Assembly (NCBI GenBank): GCA_903854805.1
Contig: CAINXK010000135.1
Span: 1-29,113, forward strand
Direction: 5' to 3'
Length of the DNA stretch: 29,113 nucleotides
DNA from: an uncultured Anaerolineae bacterium
GTDB taxonomy: Bacteria > Chloroflexota > Anaerolineae > Anaerolineales > Villigracilaceae
In this document: piece by piece, positions 5,734-14,738 of the stretch
Numbering within the stretch: the first letter of the stretch is position 1
Layout of the letters: every line of letters begins with the position of its first letter
The notes under the pieces: model-generated
Database searches by the model: none
Seen by the model: only the letters and a program-made list of their open reading frames with translations
What the model was told of the DNA's origin: nothing
Program-made: the position numbers and the translations under genes

Positions 5734-7758
5734 TTACTTCACGGTGATGGAGTAATGTCCATCCTCGCGGGTGAAGGAGGTGGTGCCACTCACAATCAGG
5801 GTGGCGTCCGTCAGGTCAATGTTGATGTCGGCTGTCTGATCGGCAGCCACAGGGATGGTCTGGACGCTGGGTGTGCCACTTTTATCGACCAGCACCAGCC
5901 GGAATGTTTGAGGCAAAACATTTTCCACGCGCACAAATCCCACCCCCAGCCAGCCACCATCATCGGTTTCAAAGTCAGACGCATAGTTGATTTCGGGGAC
6001 GGAGATATCATCCAGCATAAAGCCTTCGCCATTTACGGCAGCATCGGTCACATATTCGAAACGGATCTGGATTTTCTGACCCTTGAATTGGCTCAGATCG
6101 ACAGATTCTTCAATCCACCCATCTGGTTTGCCGTTATAGCCCCACCCGTAAGAATTACCTGAAGGGTTGGTATCTGTGCCGGAAGGCGTCTTGATGATCT
6201 GCCAGGTTTTGCCACCATCGCTGGATGCTTCCAGGTAGGTATAGTCATAGTCTTGTTCCAGATCATACCAGGTGTGAAATTTCAAGGTAAGTGGCCCGGT
6301 TGCAGCGCTAAAGTCGAATTCCCGCGTCAGGGTCATATCAGACTCGTCGCCTTTGTTTGACCAGAAGGCCTTTTTGCCAGAAAAGGCATCCATTGGCAGC
6401 AGACCGGTTTGCGTGGCGCCTTCAAAGTGCAGGCTGTATTTTCCATTACACGCGAAATGGATATAATCGACCCCAAATTGGTGGACTGTACTGGTTAGCT
6501 GGTTGGGACAGTTTGTAACTGTTTCTGTATCAGCCACCTGGGGGGCTTCAGGATAGTTGTGATAAACAAAACGACCATCGCCAACGGAACCATCCAATAG
6601 ATAATTGGTGGTAGCCCAATCCATAAAAACATCATCCGCCAGAATCGGTTGTCCGCTTTGTTTGTCGGTGGCATTGATCGATTTCAAAATGTTATCAACA
6701 CTTTCCAGACCGTTTTGTTGGTCCTGGACGAGTGCCTTGGTAGCTTCTTCGCCAAAACGGTCGAGAAAATAGGTCAAAAACAAAAAGCTTGCGCCGTAGT
6801 GCGGGCCGTTGGTGCCTGGCTCGGCGCCCCAATCGGTCAGCTGCATATCTGGATCAGAAGTATATTCAGAGGCTGCTCCGCTGACATAATAGCCATTGAG
6901 AAGTACGGCTACTTCTGAAAAACCCTCATTCATCCAGGATGTTTCGTTGCGGTCCTGTTTCCAGTGGATCATATGTTGAAATTCGTGAGCCAGCACGCCG
7001 TAGGTGTAGGTATCACCAAGCGGTGAATTGTCTGCGTTGAAGACAAACATTTCGTGTGCATTGGAATATTTGTGCGCATCAGGATGGTATTCATCCGGAG
7101 ATGAGAAATAGCCAGCCACGCTCTCGCCAATGCCGCGCGTGTAAACCAGGTAAATGTGCTGGTCGCCATCGATGCCTGGGCTCCATTCACTGCCGAAGAA
7201 TTCGCGATCGGTGGGATACATTTTGTTTTCAAAAGCGTCCACCAGGTCTTTGGCTTCAGTTTTGTTGTATTTCACGCCATCTTGCACCCAAAAATAGGCA
7301 TGGTCGGTGACATACATCAAGGTGGCGTTGATCTGAAAACTCTTGGCGTTATCTGTATTAGTTACCCAAAATGACTGTTTCTGACCGGCTTGATACGGGC
7401 CGCTCAGCAGTATTTCAGGGATGTTACATTTCCCTTCCAACCGGCAGGCCAGTTCTCGCGGGTCATTTACCGGGACGATATTTTCCTGTAAAGTCTTTAG
7501 TGTATCGGTAGGGATGTTCTCTACCGGAACCCTGGTTATTTCAATCGGGGTGGGTGGGGCAGATGGGGTGGATGTGCCCTCAAAATTAAAAGAAAAGGGA
7601 GTCGGATTTATTGCAGATGGTGTTAACTGGTTGGTGATGTAGTATGCTGTGCCCATGCCCCCGGCCAGCACGATAACACAACAACAGCATAATATAAGTA
7701 AGATAATGATTCCGATCCCCGCGACGGAAGTAAAGAAGTTCTTGTTTTCATTTTGCAT
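5734..7758 (-). CDS. Membrane-anchored zinc metalloprotease, M6/immune inhibitor A-like
   Basis: 674 residues. A membrane segment at about 12-40 contains four successive Cys (24-27) and is followed by a Pro/Thr linker (45-85), so the catalytic part should lie outside the cell. The zinc site is HEFQH (258-262) with Glu278 in MNEGFSE as the probable third ligand, a gluzincin pattern. Residues about 462-588 (GDESDMTLTREFDF to GEGFMLDDISV) look like the MAM-like domain that follows the catalytic domain in InhA-type M6 peptidases, including the SSDGGKTWQ segment typical of such beta-jelly rolls. The last about 80 residues are another beta-rich piece. AGGAG lies 8 nt before the ATG. Substrate unknown; secreted or surface protein turnover is inferred. 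Likely operon with the mgtC-like gene. Confidence 0.85.
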   Translation of the reverse strand: MQNENKNFFTSVAGIGIIILLILCCCCVIVLAGGMGTAYYITNQLTPSAINPTPFSFNFEGTSTPSAPPTPIEITRVPVENIPTDTLKTLQENIVPVNDPRELACRLEGKCNIPEILLSGPYQAGQKQSFWVTNTDNAKSFQINATLMYVTDHAYFWVQDGVKYNKTEAKDLVDAFENKMYPTDREFFGSEWSPGIDGDQHIYLVYTRGIGESVAGYFSSPDEYHPDAHKYSNAHEMFVFNADNSPLGDTYTYGVLAHEFQHMIHWKQDRNETSWMNEGFSEVAVLLNGYYVSGAASEYTSDPDMQLTDWGAEPGTNGPHYGASFLFLTYFLDRFGEEATKALVQDQQNGLESVDNILKSINATDKQSGQPILADDVFMDWATTNYLLDGSVGDGRFVYHNYPEAPQVADTETVTNCPNQLTSTVHQFGVDYIHFACNGKYSLHFEGATQTGLLPMDAFSGKKAFWSNKGDESDMTLTREFDFSAATGPLTLKFHTWYDLEQDYDYTYLEASSDGGKTWQIIKTPSGTDTNPSGNSYGWGYNGKPDGWIEESVDLSQFKGQKIQIRFEYVTDAAVNGEGFMLDDISVPEINYASDFETDDGGWLGVGFVRVENVLPQTFRLVLVDKSGTPSVQTIPVAADQTADINIDLTDATLIVSGTTSFTREDGHYSITVK

Positions 7759-7823
7759 ATTACTGCTCCTGGTATAGAGACAAATTCTACCCGATTAAAT
7801 TAATAATACCGTTAGAATAATTC

Positions 7824-7863
7824 AAAAAAAACTTCGCCGCGCCAAGCGCGACGAAGTTTTTTT
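7824..7863 (-). terminator. Terminator of clpC
   Basis: A stem pairs ACTTCG and CGCGC with GCGCG and CGAAGT (7831-7857) around CAA with one C/A mismatch, flanked by A and T runs that extend the stem. On the minus strand it gives a run of eight T. It lies 14 nt past the clpC stop and isolates clpC from the metalloprotease gene. Confidence 0.88.
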
Positions 7864-7877
7864 CTTCAGCCTTGTTT

Positions 7878-10301
7878 TTATAAAAAGACGAGCTTATCTT
7901 CAGCTACATCCACCTTAACCGTACCGCCACCGCTAAACTTTCCGCCTAGCAGTTCAACTGAAAGTGGGCTTTCTACAAATTTTTGAATGGCTCGGCGCAG
8001 AGGGCGCGCACCAAAGGCCGGGTCGTAGCCCTGTTTTGCCAGCCAGGTTCGGGCGCTGGAGCTGAGCTCGACCTTGACATTGTAGTCATTCAGGCGATCC
8101 TGAACTTCCTTTAATTGCAGGTCCACAATGCTTTCCATCTGTTCCACAGACAGCGGCGAGAACATAATGACGTCATCGATACGATTGAGGAACTCCGGTC
8201 TGAAAGCACCTTTGAGGGCCTTTTCGATCTTATCATGGGCGGTGCGTTCTTCATCATCCGTATTTTGCTGCAGGAAACCCAGGGTGCCACCCTTGCGCAC
8301 ATATTCGGTGCCCAGGTTGCTGGTCATAATCAATACAGTATTGCGGAAATCGACGACATTACCCTGCCCATCAGTCATACGGCCATCGTCCAGTATTTGC
8401 AGGAGCGCATTCCATACTTCGGGGTGCGCTTTTTCAATTTCGTCGAATAATAAAACCCGATAGGGGCGACGGCGCACAGCCTCGGTCAGTTGACCACCTT
8501 CTTCGTAGCCAACATATCCGGGAGGCGCGCCAAACAGGCGGCTGACGGTATGCTGTTCGCGATATTCAGACATGTCGATGCGTACCAGGGCATCTTCATC
8601 ATCAAACATGAATCCAGCCAGGGCTTTGGCCAGTTCTGTCTTGCCAACACCGCTTGGACCGATAAAGATGAATGAGCCAATTGGCCTGCGGGGGTCCTTC
8701 AAGCCGGAGCGGGCCCGGCGAATGGCGTCTGAAATCGCGTGGATGGCCTCGTCCTGGCCGATAATGCGTTCGTGCAAGCGAGCTTCCATTTGCAGTAGTT
8801 TCGTCGCTTCAGTTTCCAGCATCTGGGTCAACGGGATGCCCGTCCATTGGTGGACAACATCCGCGATGTCATTGATGTCCACGACTTCGTCAATGTGATT
8901 CTCAGCTTCCCATTTATCGCGTTTTTCAGCGTATTCGGCCTGCATCCGCAGACGTTCCACTTTTTTCTGGGCAGCACGCTCATAATCACGCGCCAGGCCA
9001 GCCTGTTCTTCTTCCGACGTGATGCGGTCGATCTCTTTTTTCATTTCTTTTAGTTCAGGTGGCATGGAATAAAGCGCCACGCGCAGCTTGGCGGCAGCTT
9101 CGTCCATCAGGTCAATGGCTTTGTCGGGCAGGTGACGATCGGTCACGTAGCGATCAGCCAGTGTCACCGCGGCCGCCAGGGCCTCATCCGAGTAACGGAC
9201 TTTGTGGTGGGCCTCATAGCGGTCTCGTAGGCCGTGCAGCATCTTGATGGCATCTGCAGCGGATGGTTCCTCTACATAAATTGGGGAAAACCGACGTTCA
9301 AGAGCCGCATCTTTTTCAATATATTTGTGGAACTCGTCCAGGGTGGTTGCGCCAATACATTGAAGTTCACCCCGGGCCAGTGCTGGTTTTAGCATATTCG
9401 AGGCATCCATGGCACCTTGCGCGGCACCTGCCCCAACTACAGTGTGAAGCTCGTCGATCATCATGATAATGTCGCCCTGCGAATGCTGGACTTCCTCCAT
9501 GACGGCTTTCAAGCGTTCTTCAAATTCGCCACGGAAGCGGCTACCGGCAATCAGGGATCCGAGATCTAACGAAACAACTTTTTTGCCGGTCAGGATTTCG
9601 GGAACGTCATTATCTGCAATCTTTTGAGCCAGGCCTTCAACAATCGCCGTTTTGCCAACGCCTGCCTCGCCGATCAGGACAGGGTTATTCTTGGTGCGGC
9701 GCGAGAGGATCTGGATGAGGCGCAGGATCTCTTTGTCGCGTCCTATCACGGGGTCGAGCTTGCCTTCGCGGGCCAGTTGGGTTAAATCACGGGAGTATTT
9801 TTCGAGGGTGCGGTAACGGGATTCGGCCTGAGGGTCAGTTACTCGCTGTCCGCCACGGATTTGCTGGATCGATTCAAAGACACGGTCACGGGTAATGCCC
9901 GCGCTCTCCAGGATGCGTGACGCAGGAGTATTTCTTTCGGTCAATATGGCCAGAAAGATATGCTCGGTGGAGATGTATTCATCTTTCAGACGGTTGGCTT
10001 CCTCGTTCGCGAGATCAATGATCCGTTTAACGCGAGGAGTGATAAATATTTGGCCTGCGCCACCGCCAAAGATATTGGCTTTTGGGGTTGCGCGTAGAGC
10101 AGCGTCCAGGCGTTCTGAAAGTGAAGTGCTGTTGACATTCAGCTGTTCCAGTATCTGGGGAATGACACCCCCAGGTTGTTCGATCAACGCCAGCAGGATG
10201 TGCTCGGTATCGATCTGGTTGTGCCCATAGCGTTGGATAATTTCGGCTGCCCTTTGGGCGGCTTCTTGTGCACGTTCAGTAAAGCGGTCAAATCGCATCA
10301 T
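7878..10301 (-). CDS. clpC: ATP-dependent Clp protease ATP-binding subunit ClpC
   Basis: 807 residues. ClpC unfolds substrates and feeds them to ClpP in the cytoplasm. Order: Clp N-domain double repeat (about 1-145, [15 protein letters not shown]), AAA1 with Walker A GEAGVGKT (211-218) and Walker B IIMMIDE (278-284), a short middle domain (about 415-465), then AAA2 with Walker A GPSGVGKT (548-555) and Walker B VLLFDE (616-621), and the small D2 domain. The short middle domain argues against ClpB. GTLGF (672-676) sits where ClpC carries its ClpP-binding loop, so a ClpP partner is expected elsewhere. The frame is open to 10580, but the ATG at 10301 with AAAGGA upstream and an extended -10 at 10336-10344 sets the start. 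Single-gene unit; no CIRCE or CtsR box was seen. Confidence 0.96.
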   Translation of the reverse strand: MMRFDRFTERAQEAAQRAAEIIQRYGHNQIDTEHILLALIEQPGGVIPQILEQLNVNSTSLSERLDAALRATPKANIFGGGAGQIFITPRVKRIIDLANEEANRLKDEYISTEHIFLAILTERNTPASRILESAGITRDRVFESIQQIRGGQRVTDPQAESRYRTLEKYSRDLTQLAREGKLDPVIGRDKEILRLIQILSRRTKNNPVLIGEAGVGKTAIVEGLAQKIADNDVPEILTGKKVVSLDLGSLIAGSRFRGEFEERLKAVMEEVQHSQGDIIMMIDELHTVVGAGAAQGAMDASNMLKPALARGELQCIGATTLDEFHKYIEKDAALERRFSPIYVEEPSAADAIKMLHGLRDRYEAHHKVRYSDEALAAAVTLADRYVTDRHLPDKAIDLMDEAAAKLRVALYSMPPELKEMKKEIDRITSEEEQAGLARDYERAAQKKVERLRMQAEYAEKRDKWEAENHIDEVVDINDIADVVHQWTGIPLTQMLETEATKLLQMEARLHERIIGQDEAIHAISDAIRRARSGLKDPRRPIGSFIFIGPSGVGKTELAKALAGFMFDDEDALVRIDMSEYREQHTVSRLFGAPPGYVGYEEGGQLTEAVRRRPYRVLLFDEIEKAHPEVWNALLQILDDGRMTDGQGNVVDFRNTVLIMTSNLGTEYVRKGGTLGFLQQNTDDEERTAHDKIEKALKGAFRPEFLNRIDDVIMFSPLSVEQMESIVDLQLKEVQDRLNDYNVKVELSSSARTWLAKQGYDPAFGARPLRRAIQKFVESPLSVELLGGKFSGGGTVKVDVAEDKLVFL

Positions 10302-10335
10302 AAGATGTAATCCTTTCGATAGTCCATACGCTCGG

Positions 10336-10344
10336 ATTATAGCA
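10336..10344 (-). promoter_or_regulatory. Extended -10 promoter of clpC
   Basis: On the minus strand the sequence reads TGCTATAAT, a perfect -10 hexamer with the TG extension, 34 nt before the clpC start. No good -35 is present at 17 bp (CAGACC), which is normal for extended -10 promoters. Confidence 0.7.
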
Positions 10345-10451
10345 AAGGCCCTGTAATTGGTCTGAAAGAACGCTGTAAGAATTGTGTATGAGTCTATTGT
10401 AAACGTATTTTGTAACTCGATGGGAAACAAGCACACATCCCTGAAAAAGAA

Positions 10452-10457
10452 TATAAT
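10452..10457 (+). promoter_or_regulatory. -10 box (TATAAT) of the GNAT gene
   Basis: A perfect TATAAT ends 7 nt before the ATG at 10465. Transcription would start at or next to the start codon, giving a leaderless or near-leaderless mRNA. No -35 of quality is seen. Confidence 0.55.
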
Positions 10458-10464
10458 AGTCAAG

Positions 10465-11454
10465 ATGACTGCCACTTTATTTGCTGCGACTGCGCCGACC
10501 CTTGGGCGAATGCGTCCCCTAAATATCTTGAGGGATCTTCCAGCGGTTGCTGATTTGATCGAATTATGTTTTTCATCCACGCTTGACCCGGATGGCCGTT
10601 CTTACATCGATCAAATGCGCCGAAATGGAAATGATTCTCATTTCCTAAACTGGGCTCCTCGAGTCATTGAATCTGTCTCTCTGCCACTCTCTGGGTTTGT
10701 CTGGGAAAATAATGGCCGGGTGGTGGCAAATGTAAGTCTGATCCCATTTTCGGTACGTGGACAAAAGATTTTCCTGGTTGCGAATGTGGCTACCCACCCT
10801 GATTTCCGCCGTCAGGGAATTGCGCGCCAGCTGACCTCGGCTGCCATGGAGCGGGCACGCTCCAAGCACGCACAGTCAATCTGGCTGCATGTTCGAGATG
10901 ATAATCCGGGCGCCATTCAACTTTACAGTGAGCTTGGTTTTGTTGAACGTGTCAGGCGCACAACCTGGCAGGCTCTATCTGGTATTAAACATTTGGATGG
11001 TTCAGCCTCCAATGTTCAAATTACACAGAGGCTCGGACGTGATTGGCCCATTCAGAGTGCCTGGTTGGCTCGTGCGTATCCTTCTGATCTGGATTGGTAT
11101 CATTCCCAGTCGTGGAATATCTTGAAGCCGGGATTATTCAATGCTTTATATCGCTTGATGGCTGATATCAATGTTTATCAATGGGCAGCTTATCGGGATG
11201 GAAGACTCCTGGGCGTACTCGCGAGTCAGCGAGCGAATGGAAATTCTGATCATTTATGGGCGGCTTTACCGGCAAAACCGGAGCCGGATGTGGTTAGCGC
11301 GCTTCTAAGGCATGGGCTGCGGACCCAAACGAGCTCTCGTAATCTGGTGTTTGAATATCCGGTTGGCCCAACGGATGAAGCTATCCGTCTTGCCGGGTTT
11401 AGCTCTCAGCGTACATTGGCATGGATGAAAGCTCCGGGTGATGCAACCTTCTGA
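10465..11454 (+). CDS. GNAT-family N-acetyltransferase, probable tandem-domain form
   Basis: 329 residues from the ATG at 10465. The first half is a GNAT domain: beta strand [16 protein letters not shown] with the acetyl-CoA loop RRQGIA at 115-120, then the C-terminal motif [19 protein letters not shown] (about 147-165). The second half (about 200-325) has the size and hydrophobic pattern of a degenerate second GNAT domain but lacks an acetyl-CoA loop. The substrate is not predictable. Start choice: the frame is open to 10384, but a TATAAT at 10452-10457 places transcription at about 10464, so 10465 fits a leaderless start; the ATG at 10510 just before the domain is an alternative. No Shine-Dalgarno is seen for either. 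It is divergent from clpC. Confidence 0.8.
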   Translation: MTATLFAATAPTLGRMRPLNILRDLPAVADLIELCFSSTLDPDGRSYIDQMRRNGNDSHFLNWAPRVIESVSLPLSGFVWENNGRVVANVSLIPFSVRGQKIFLVANVATHPDFRRQGIARQLTSAAMERARSKHAQSIWLHVRDDNPGAIQLYSELGFVERVRRTTWQALSGIKHLDGSASNVQITQRLGRDWPIQSAWLARAYPSDLDWYHSQSWNILKPGLFNALYRLMADINVYQWAAYRDGRLLGVLASQRANGNSDHLWAALPAKPEPDVVSALLRHGLRTQTSSRNLVFEYPVGPTDEAIRLAGFSSQRTLAWMKAPGDATF

Positions 11455-11532
11455 AAGAAAAAGCGTAAATTGAATCGAACGACAACGTAGCGAATATTTT
11501 TTTTCAGAGAAATATCACGAAAAGGAGTCACA

Positions 11533-11910
11533 ATGGAACGTTTTTTCCTGCGCTGGTTGGTTAATGCGGTTGGATTGTATGCGGCGGTTGCTTTCGTCCC
11601 GGGAATTCACCCACAATCTGCGAATTGGTTTTCATTTATTTGGTTGGCATTGATTTTTGGCCTGTTGAATGCTTTGTTACGACCGCTGCTCAAGTTCCTG
11701 ACTTGTCCGCTGATCATCCTGACCCTGGGCGTGTTTACCCTGATGATCAATACCTTTCTGTTCTGGCTGGCTGGGGTTGTAGGTACAAATTTCCATGTAG
11801 GCTTCACGGTGGAAGGTTTCTGGCCAGCATTTTTGGGCGGGTTGGTCGTGACGGTCGTTAGCGTGGTGCTGACAACGATTTTCAAGGATGAGATGAAGAA
11901 AAAGAAGTAA
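11533..11910 (+). CDS. PF04020 (phage holin superfamily IV-like) membrane protein
   Basis: 125 residues with about four membrane spans, at roughly 8-24, 34-52, 57-80 and 95-117. The central stretch FGLLNALLRPLLKFLTCPL followed by LTLGVFTLMINTFLFWLAG is the PF04020 hallmark. Despite the holin name, such proteins are widespread chromosomal membrane proteins of unknown function. AAAGGAG at 11522-11528 supports the ATG. A basic tail (DEMKKKK) should face the cytoplasm. A bidirectional terminator follows at 11931-11974. A weak promoter (TTGAAT, 17 bp, AATATT) may lie at 11470-11498. Confidence 0.9.
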   Translation: MERFFLRWLVNAVGLYAAVAFVPGIHPQSANWFSFIWLALIFGLLNALLRPLLKFLTCPLIILTLGVFTLMINTFLFWLAGVVGTNFHVGFTVEGFWPAFLGGLVVTVVSVVLTTIFKDEMKKKK

Positions 11911-11930
11911 TTGCCAAATTAGATTATAGG

Positions 11931-11974
11931 GAACAAAAAACGACTTGCTTTGCAAAGCAGGTCGTTTTTTGTTC
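11931..11974. terminator. Strong bidirectional terminator
   Basis: GAACAAAAAACGACTTGCTT pairs with the complementary arm at 11955-11974 around TGCA, with one G-T wobble in 20 pairs. T runs occur on both strands. It ends the PF04020 gene on the plus strand and faces the minus-strand peptidase whose stop is at 12049. Confidence 0.9.
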
Positions 11975-12048
11975 CATGTCTTCGAGCGGCCAGCGCTAAA
12001 ATACGGCCAGTTATCTAAACAAGACTGAGTGGAAGTGATTTATGCCAA

Positions 12049-13041
12049 TCATTCGCCGGCCAGGCCGGGAAGTCCCCCGGCGCTAGAGGCCGCCATGACC
12101 GCGCTGATGCAAGCAGCGGCGAAAGCTTCAGCTGCAAAAGCGCCCACGAGACTTATGTCGGCATTTTTTTGCCCGGTTGCCAGCGCAAAAATGGTATCGC
12201 CATCCAGCATGGTATGCGCAGGCCGAATTACACGTGCCAGGCCGTCGTGCGCCATTTGAGCCATTTTGGTGGCTTCAGACTTGCTCAGGTGCGCATTGGT
12301 CGCCACCACGCCGATGACCGTGTTGGAGTGCATGGCAAAGCCTTCAATCATCCGTCCAGCCAGGGTTTTCATTGTGCCGAGGGTGTCGGCAAAATAGCCT
12401 GGTGCGCCGATGGTCAGCAGTCCTAATTTGGATGTGCGCGCTCCAGCAATGATCTCGCCAGTTTTTGGGTCAATTACATCGCCGTAAGCGTTGACTGCTG
12501 CAATGGCACCGACGATGATGCCTCCACCAATGTCAATGGATGCGGTTCCGATGCCGCTTTTCATCGCTCCGATGTTTCCGAATATCTTGCCAACCGAAGC
12601 GCCTGCTCCCGCGCCAGCATTTCCTTCGACCGGGCGCACCGAACTGGCATCTGCCGCCGCGCGATAGCCCATTTCGGAGGTTGGGCGGATATCGGCGCGT
12701 CCCAACGAGAGATCGAATAAAATTGCGGCTGGGACAATTGGCACACGGGCGACGCCTACATCAAAACCAATATTTTGTTCTTCCAAGTATTTCATTACAC
12801 CGCCGGCAGAATCTAAACCAAAAGCAGATCCGCCTGCCAATACAATCGCGTGAACTTTTTCAATGAGGTTGATGGGATTGAGTAAATCGGTTTCACGTGT
12901 GCCGGGCGCGCCGCCGCGTTGGTCCACCCCAGCCACTGCGCCCTTGCGGCAAAGAATCACACTGACGCCGGTCAGTGCCTGCAGGTCCTGAGCCTGGCCA
13001 ACTTCAATGCCAGGTACATCGGTAATGGAATTGTTTAGCAT
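12049..13041 (-). CDS. P1 family (DmpA/S58-like) autoprocessing peptidase
   Basis: 330 residues, about the family length. It is recognised by DVPGIEVG near the start, GGAPGTRETDLL (43-54), the glycine-rich LAGGSAFGLDSAGG (68-81), GNAGAGAGASVGK (140-152) and SNTVIGVVATNAHLSK (239-254). S58 enzymes are N-terminal nucleophile hydrolases made as one chain that cuts itself. By comparison with the Gly-Ser cut in DmpA the likely site here is Asn240-Thr241, making Thr241 the nucleophile. Members release N-terminal residues from peptides, including D- or beta-residues. The start is only weakly supported, as no clear ribosome site precedes it. It is cytoplasmic by its lack of a signal peptide. Confidence 0.9.
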   Translation of the reverse strand: MLNNSITDVPGIEVGQAQDLQALTGVSVILCRKGAVAGVDQRGGAPGTRETDLLNPINLIEKVHAIVLAGGSAFGLDSAGGVMKYLEEQNIGFDVGVARVPIVPAAILFDLSLGRADIRPTSEMGYRAAADASSVRPVEGNAGAGAGASVGKIFGNIGAMKSGIGTASIDIGGGIIVGAIAAVNAYGDVIDPKTGEIIAGARTSKLGLLTIGAPGYFADTLGTMKTLAGRMIEGFAMHSNTVIGVVATNAHLSKSEATKMAQMAHDGLARVIRPAHTMLDGDTIFALATGQKNADISLVGAFAAEAFAAACISAVMAASSAGGLPGLAGE

Positions 13042-13069
13042 GTTTCGATCAGATTTTCTTCCAAGAATC

Positions 13070-13100
13070 GCAGGGGGCAGGTCAACGACCTGCCCCCTGC
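13070..13100. repeat. Perfect 14-bp GC-rich hairpin between two minus-strand genes
   Basis: GCAGGGGGCAGGTC (13070-13083) pairs perfectly with GACCTGCCCCCTGC (13087-13100) around AAC. There is no clean T run on either side, only TTCTT a few bases beyond on the minus strand, so it is a poor intrinsic terminator. It may be a transcript-stabilising or attenuating hairpin between the small protein and the peptidase. Confidence 0.7.
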
Positions 13101-13108
13101 GGTATAGA

Positions 13109-13288
13109 TTATTCCAGCGCGCGGACCAGTTCGAGGAACTCGTCCCATTCTTCTTTGAAAAAGTGGACAGTTACATTTCCGAGTTCAACATGGAAGGTGG
13201 TTTCGCCATCGGGTTCTTCGGCTTTCCAGACCAGGTAGTTCTCGGTCTCGGCCAGGGTCTCGGTTGTGGGTTCAGGGCTTTTGGGCAT
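13109..13288 (-). CDS. Small acidic protein of unknown function (59 residues)
   Basis: A short gene: it starts MPKSPEPTTETLAE and ends EFLELVRALE. It is rich in Glu, Asp and aromatic residues and has no Cys and no membrane segment. Support for its reality: AGGAG lies 7 nt before the ATG; a TATAAT on the minus strand at 13316-13321 lies about 28 nt upstream; codon third positions are GC-rich like the neighbours; and a hairpin follows the stop at 13070-13100. The central segment (TFHVELGNVTVHFFKEEWDEF) alternates like two beta strands followed by a helix. No family is recognised. It could be a regulator or an adaptor, but that is a guess. Confidence 0.72.
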   Translation of the reverse strand: MPKSPEPTTETLAETENYLVWKAEEPDGETTFHVELGNVTVHFFKEEWDEFLELVRALE

Positions 13289-13315
13289 TTTTAATCTCCT
13301 TGAATAATTTTATCC

Positions 13316-13321
13316 ATTATA
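13316..13321 (-). promoter_or_regulatory. -10 box for the 59-residue gene
   Basis: TATAAT on the minus strand, about 28 nt before the ATG at 13288, in the gap after the transporter gene. There is no convincing -35. Confidence 0.45.
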
Positions 13322-13352
13322 TAGCACACAGCGCAGAAAATACAGACGGATT

Positions 13353-14546
13353 TCATCTAAATTTAAATTTTGCCCGGAATAAGCCCATCAGGTTACGGAT
13401 TTGCTGCCTGATGGGTATCTGTGGAGGCATTTCTTCCAGACCTTGCCAGGGGTCAAGATCAAAAAGCTTGCGTGTAAAATAGCGGCCGATCAGCTGCATG
13501 GTAGCCAACATGGGAGCGGCAATAATTACGCCCAAGATTCCGAGCAACTCTAATGCGATAATGGCTGCCACGAGGACGGCGGCTGGGTGGACCTTTAAAG
13601 CCGATGCCATGATCCTGGGCATAACGATATTATCGGTAACTCCGTCAATCACCCAGGCAATTAAGACAATCGTCAATGCATATATCCAGGGTGTCAGGCC
13701 GAAGGGTTTGAATTCCTGGAAATAGGATACCAGCGCCAGGATGATCCATAAGATGAACGGGCCAACATATGGAACAAACCGGGCCAACCCGGCCAGCAGG
13801 GCCAGGCCGAGAGCATAATTAACACCCATGACACTTAAAGCAATTGTATAAACCAGTGCCGCGATGCCCATAACGATGATTTGTCCGCGTAGGAAGGCAT
13901 TCCAAATTTGGGAGAGCTGCTTGCCCATTTGTTCCAGATCATGTTGGTAACCTGGGATGTTAAATTGGAGAATACCTCTCCACAGCCCGTCGCTCTCGGC
14001 CAATACAAAATAAGAAACCAGGAGCACAAATAAAGTCCACCCCAAAAAGTTGGCTGCGCTGCTGGCCATCGTACCGACCATTGTACCGGTGCGGCTGAGC
14101 ATAGGCTCAATGCTGCCGATCAACTGCTGGCCCAAGACACCAAGGTCAACTTTGCGCAGGTCCAGAATGAATGGTCCGATATTGAGTTTCCGCCCTGAAA
14201 TACTATCAAAAAGGGCGGGTATGTTTTGGATACTATCCTGGATCACACTGATCAAATTCTGGGTCTGTTGTATCAACCCCACACCGCTCAGCGTCAAGAG
14301 CCCTACCAGCAATATCACTGCCAATATGTACACCAGTGTGACGGCAATTTTCCAGGGCAGGTGCATTTTTTGGGAGAGAAAATCAGCAATCGGGTTAAAT
14401 AAATACGCCAACAAGATCATCACGATCATGGGCGGCAGGATTGCCTGGAACTTGATCAGCAAACCCGCCGCGATGGTCACGAGGGTCAAACTGACAATCA
14501 ATTTGGTGCTTGTATTCCAAGTAGGTGAAATATTTGGATTTGTCAT
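13353..14546 (-). CDS. AI-2E family transporter (PF01594)
   Basis: 397 residues with seven to eight predicted membrane spans. The typical pattern is two to three N-terminal spans (about 15-35, 37-52, 66-90), a soluble loop with helices (about 92-160), then the conserved C-terminal core with RFVPYVGPFILWII, DGVTDNIVMPRIM and LELLGILGVIIAAPML. The family includes TqsA and PerM-like proteins; substrates vary and quorum signal export is not implied here. GGAGG lies 5 nt before the ATG. It has its own promoter at 14585-14613 and is divergent from the plus-strand protease gene at 14739. The small protein gene follows 64 nt after the stop. Confidence 0.92.
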   Translation of the reverse strand: MTNPNISPTWNTSTKLIVSLTLVTIAAGLLIKFQAILPPMIVMILLAYLFNPIADFLSQKMHLPWKIAVTLVYILAVILLVGLLTLSGVGLIQQTQNLISVIQDSIQNIPALFDSISGRKLNIGPFILDLRKVDLGVLGQQLIGSIEPMLSRTGTMVGTMASSAANFLGWTLFVLLVSYFVLAESDGLWRGILQFNIPGYQHDLEQMGKQLSQIWNAFLRGQIIVMGIAALVYTIALSVMGVNYALGLALLAGLARFVPYVGPFILWIILALVSYFQEFKPFGLTPWIYALTIVLIAWVIDGVTDNIVMPRIMASALKVHPAAVLVAAIIALELLGILGVIIAAPMLATMQLIGRYFTRKLFDLDPWQGLEEMPPQIPIRQQIRNLMGLFRAKFKFR

Positions 14547-14584
14547 CCCGGCCTCCGTTCATAAAGGTAACACCAGCAACCCTA

Positions 14585-14613
14585 TTTATACCTCTGACTG
14601 TAAAAACTGTACA
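14585..14613 (-). promoter_or_regulatory. Sigma70-type promoter of the AI-2E transporter gene
   Basis: On the minus strand, -35 TGTACA (14613-14608) and -10 TATAAA (14590-14585) are exactly 17 bp apart, 38 nt upstream of the start codon. Four of six -35 and five of six -10 positions match consensus. Confidence 0.55.
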
Positions 14614-14738
14614 TAAATAAAAGCTGGGTGGTTGTCCTGCAAAAACAACACTGGAAATTGGACCATTAAGGATGCAAAATTACGCAAGATCAAGTCCGAG
14701 GGTAAAATAGACGTATTCACTAACGGTGCCTAAATATA

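Noticed and set aside
10302..10580. Upstream extension of clpC by 93 residues
   Set aside because: It overlaps the extended -10 and the GNAT promoter region, has no ribosome site, and ClpC proteins normally start close to the RFDRFTERA motif.
11470..11498. Phage origin of the PF04020 holin-like gene
   Set aside because: The family is a common chromosomal membrane protein; no lysis, capsid or integrase gene is nearby.
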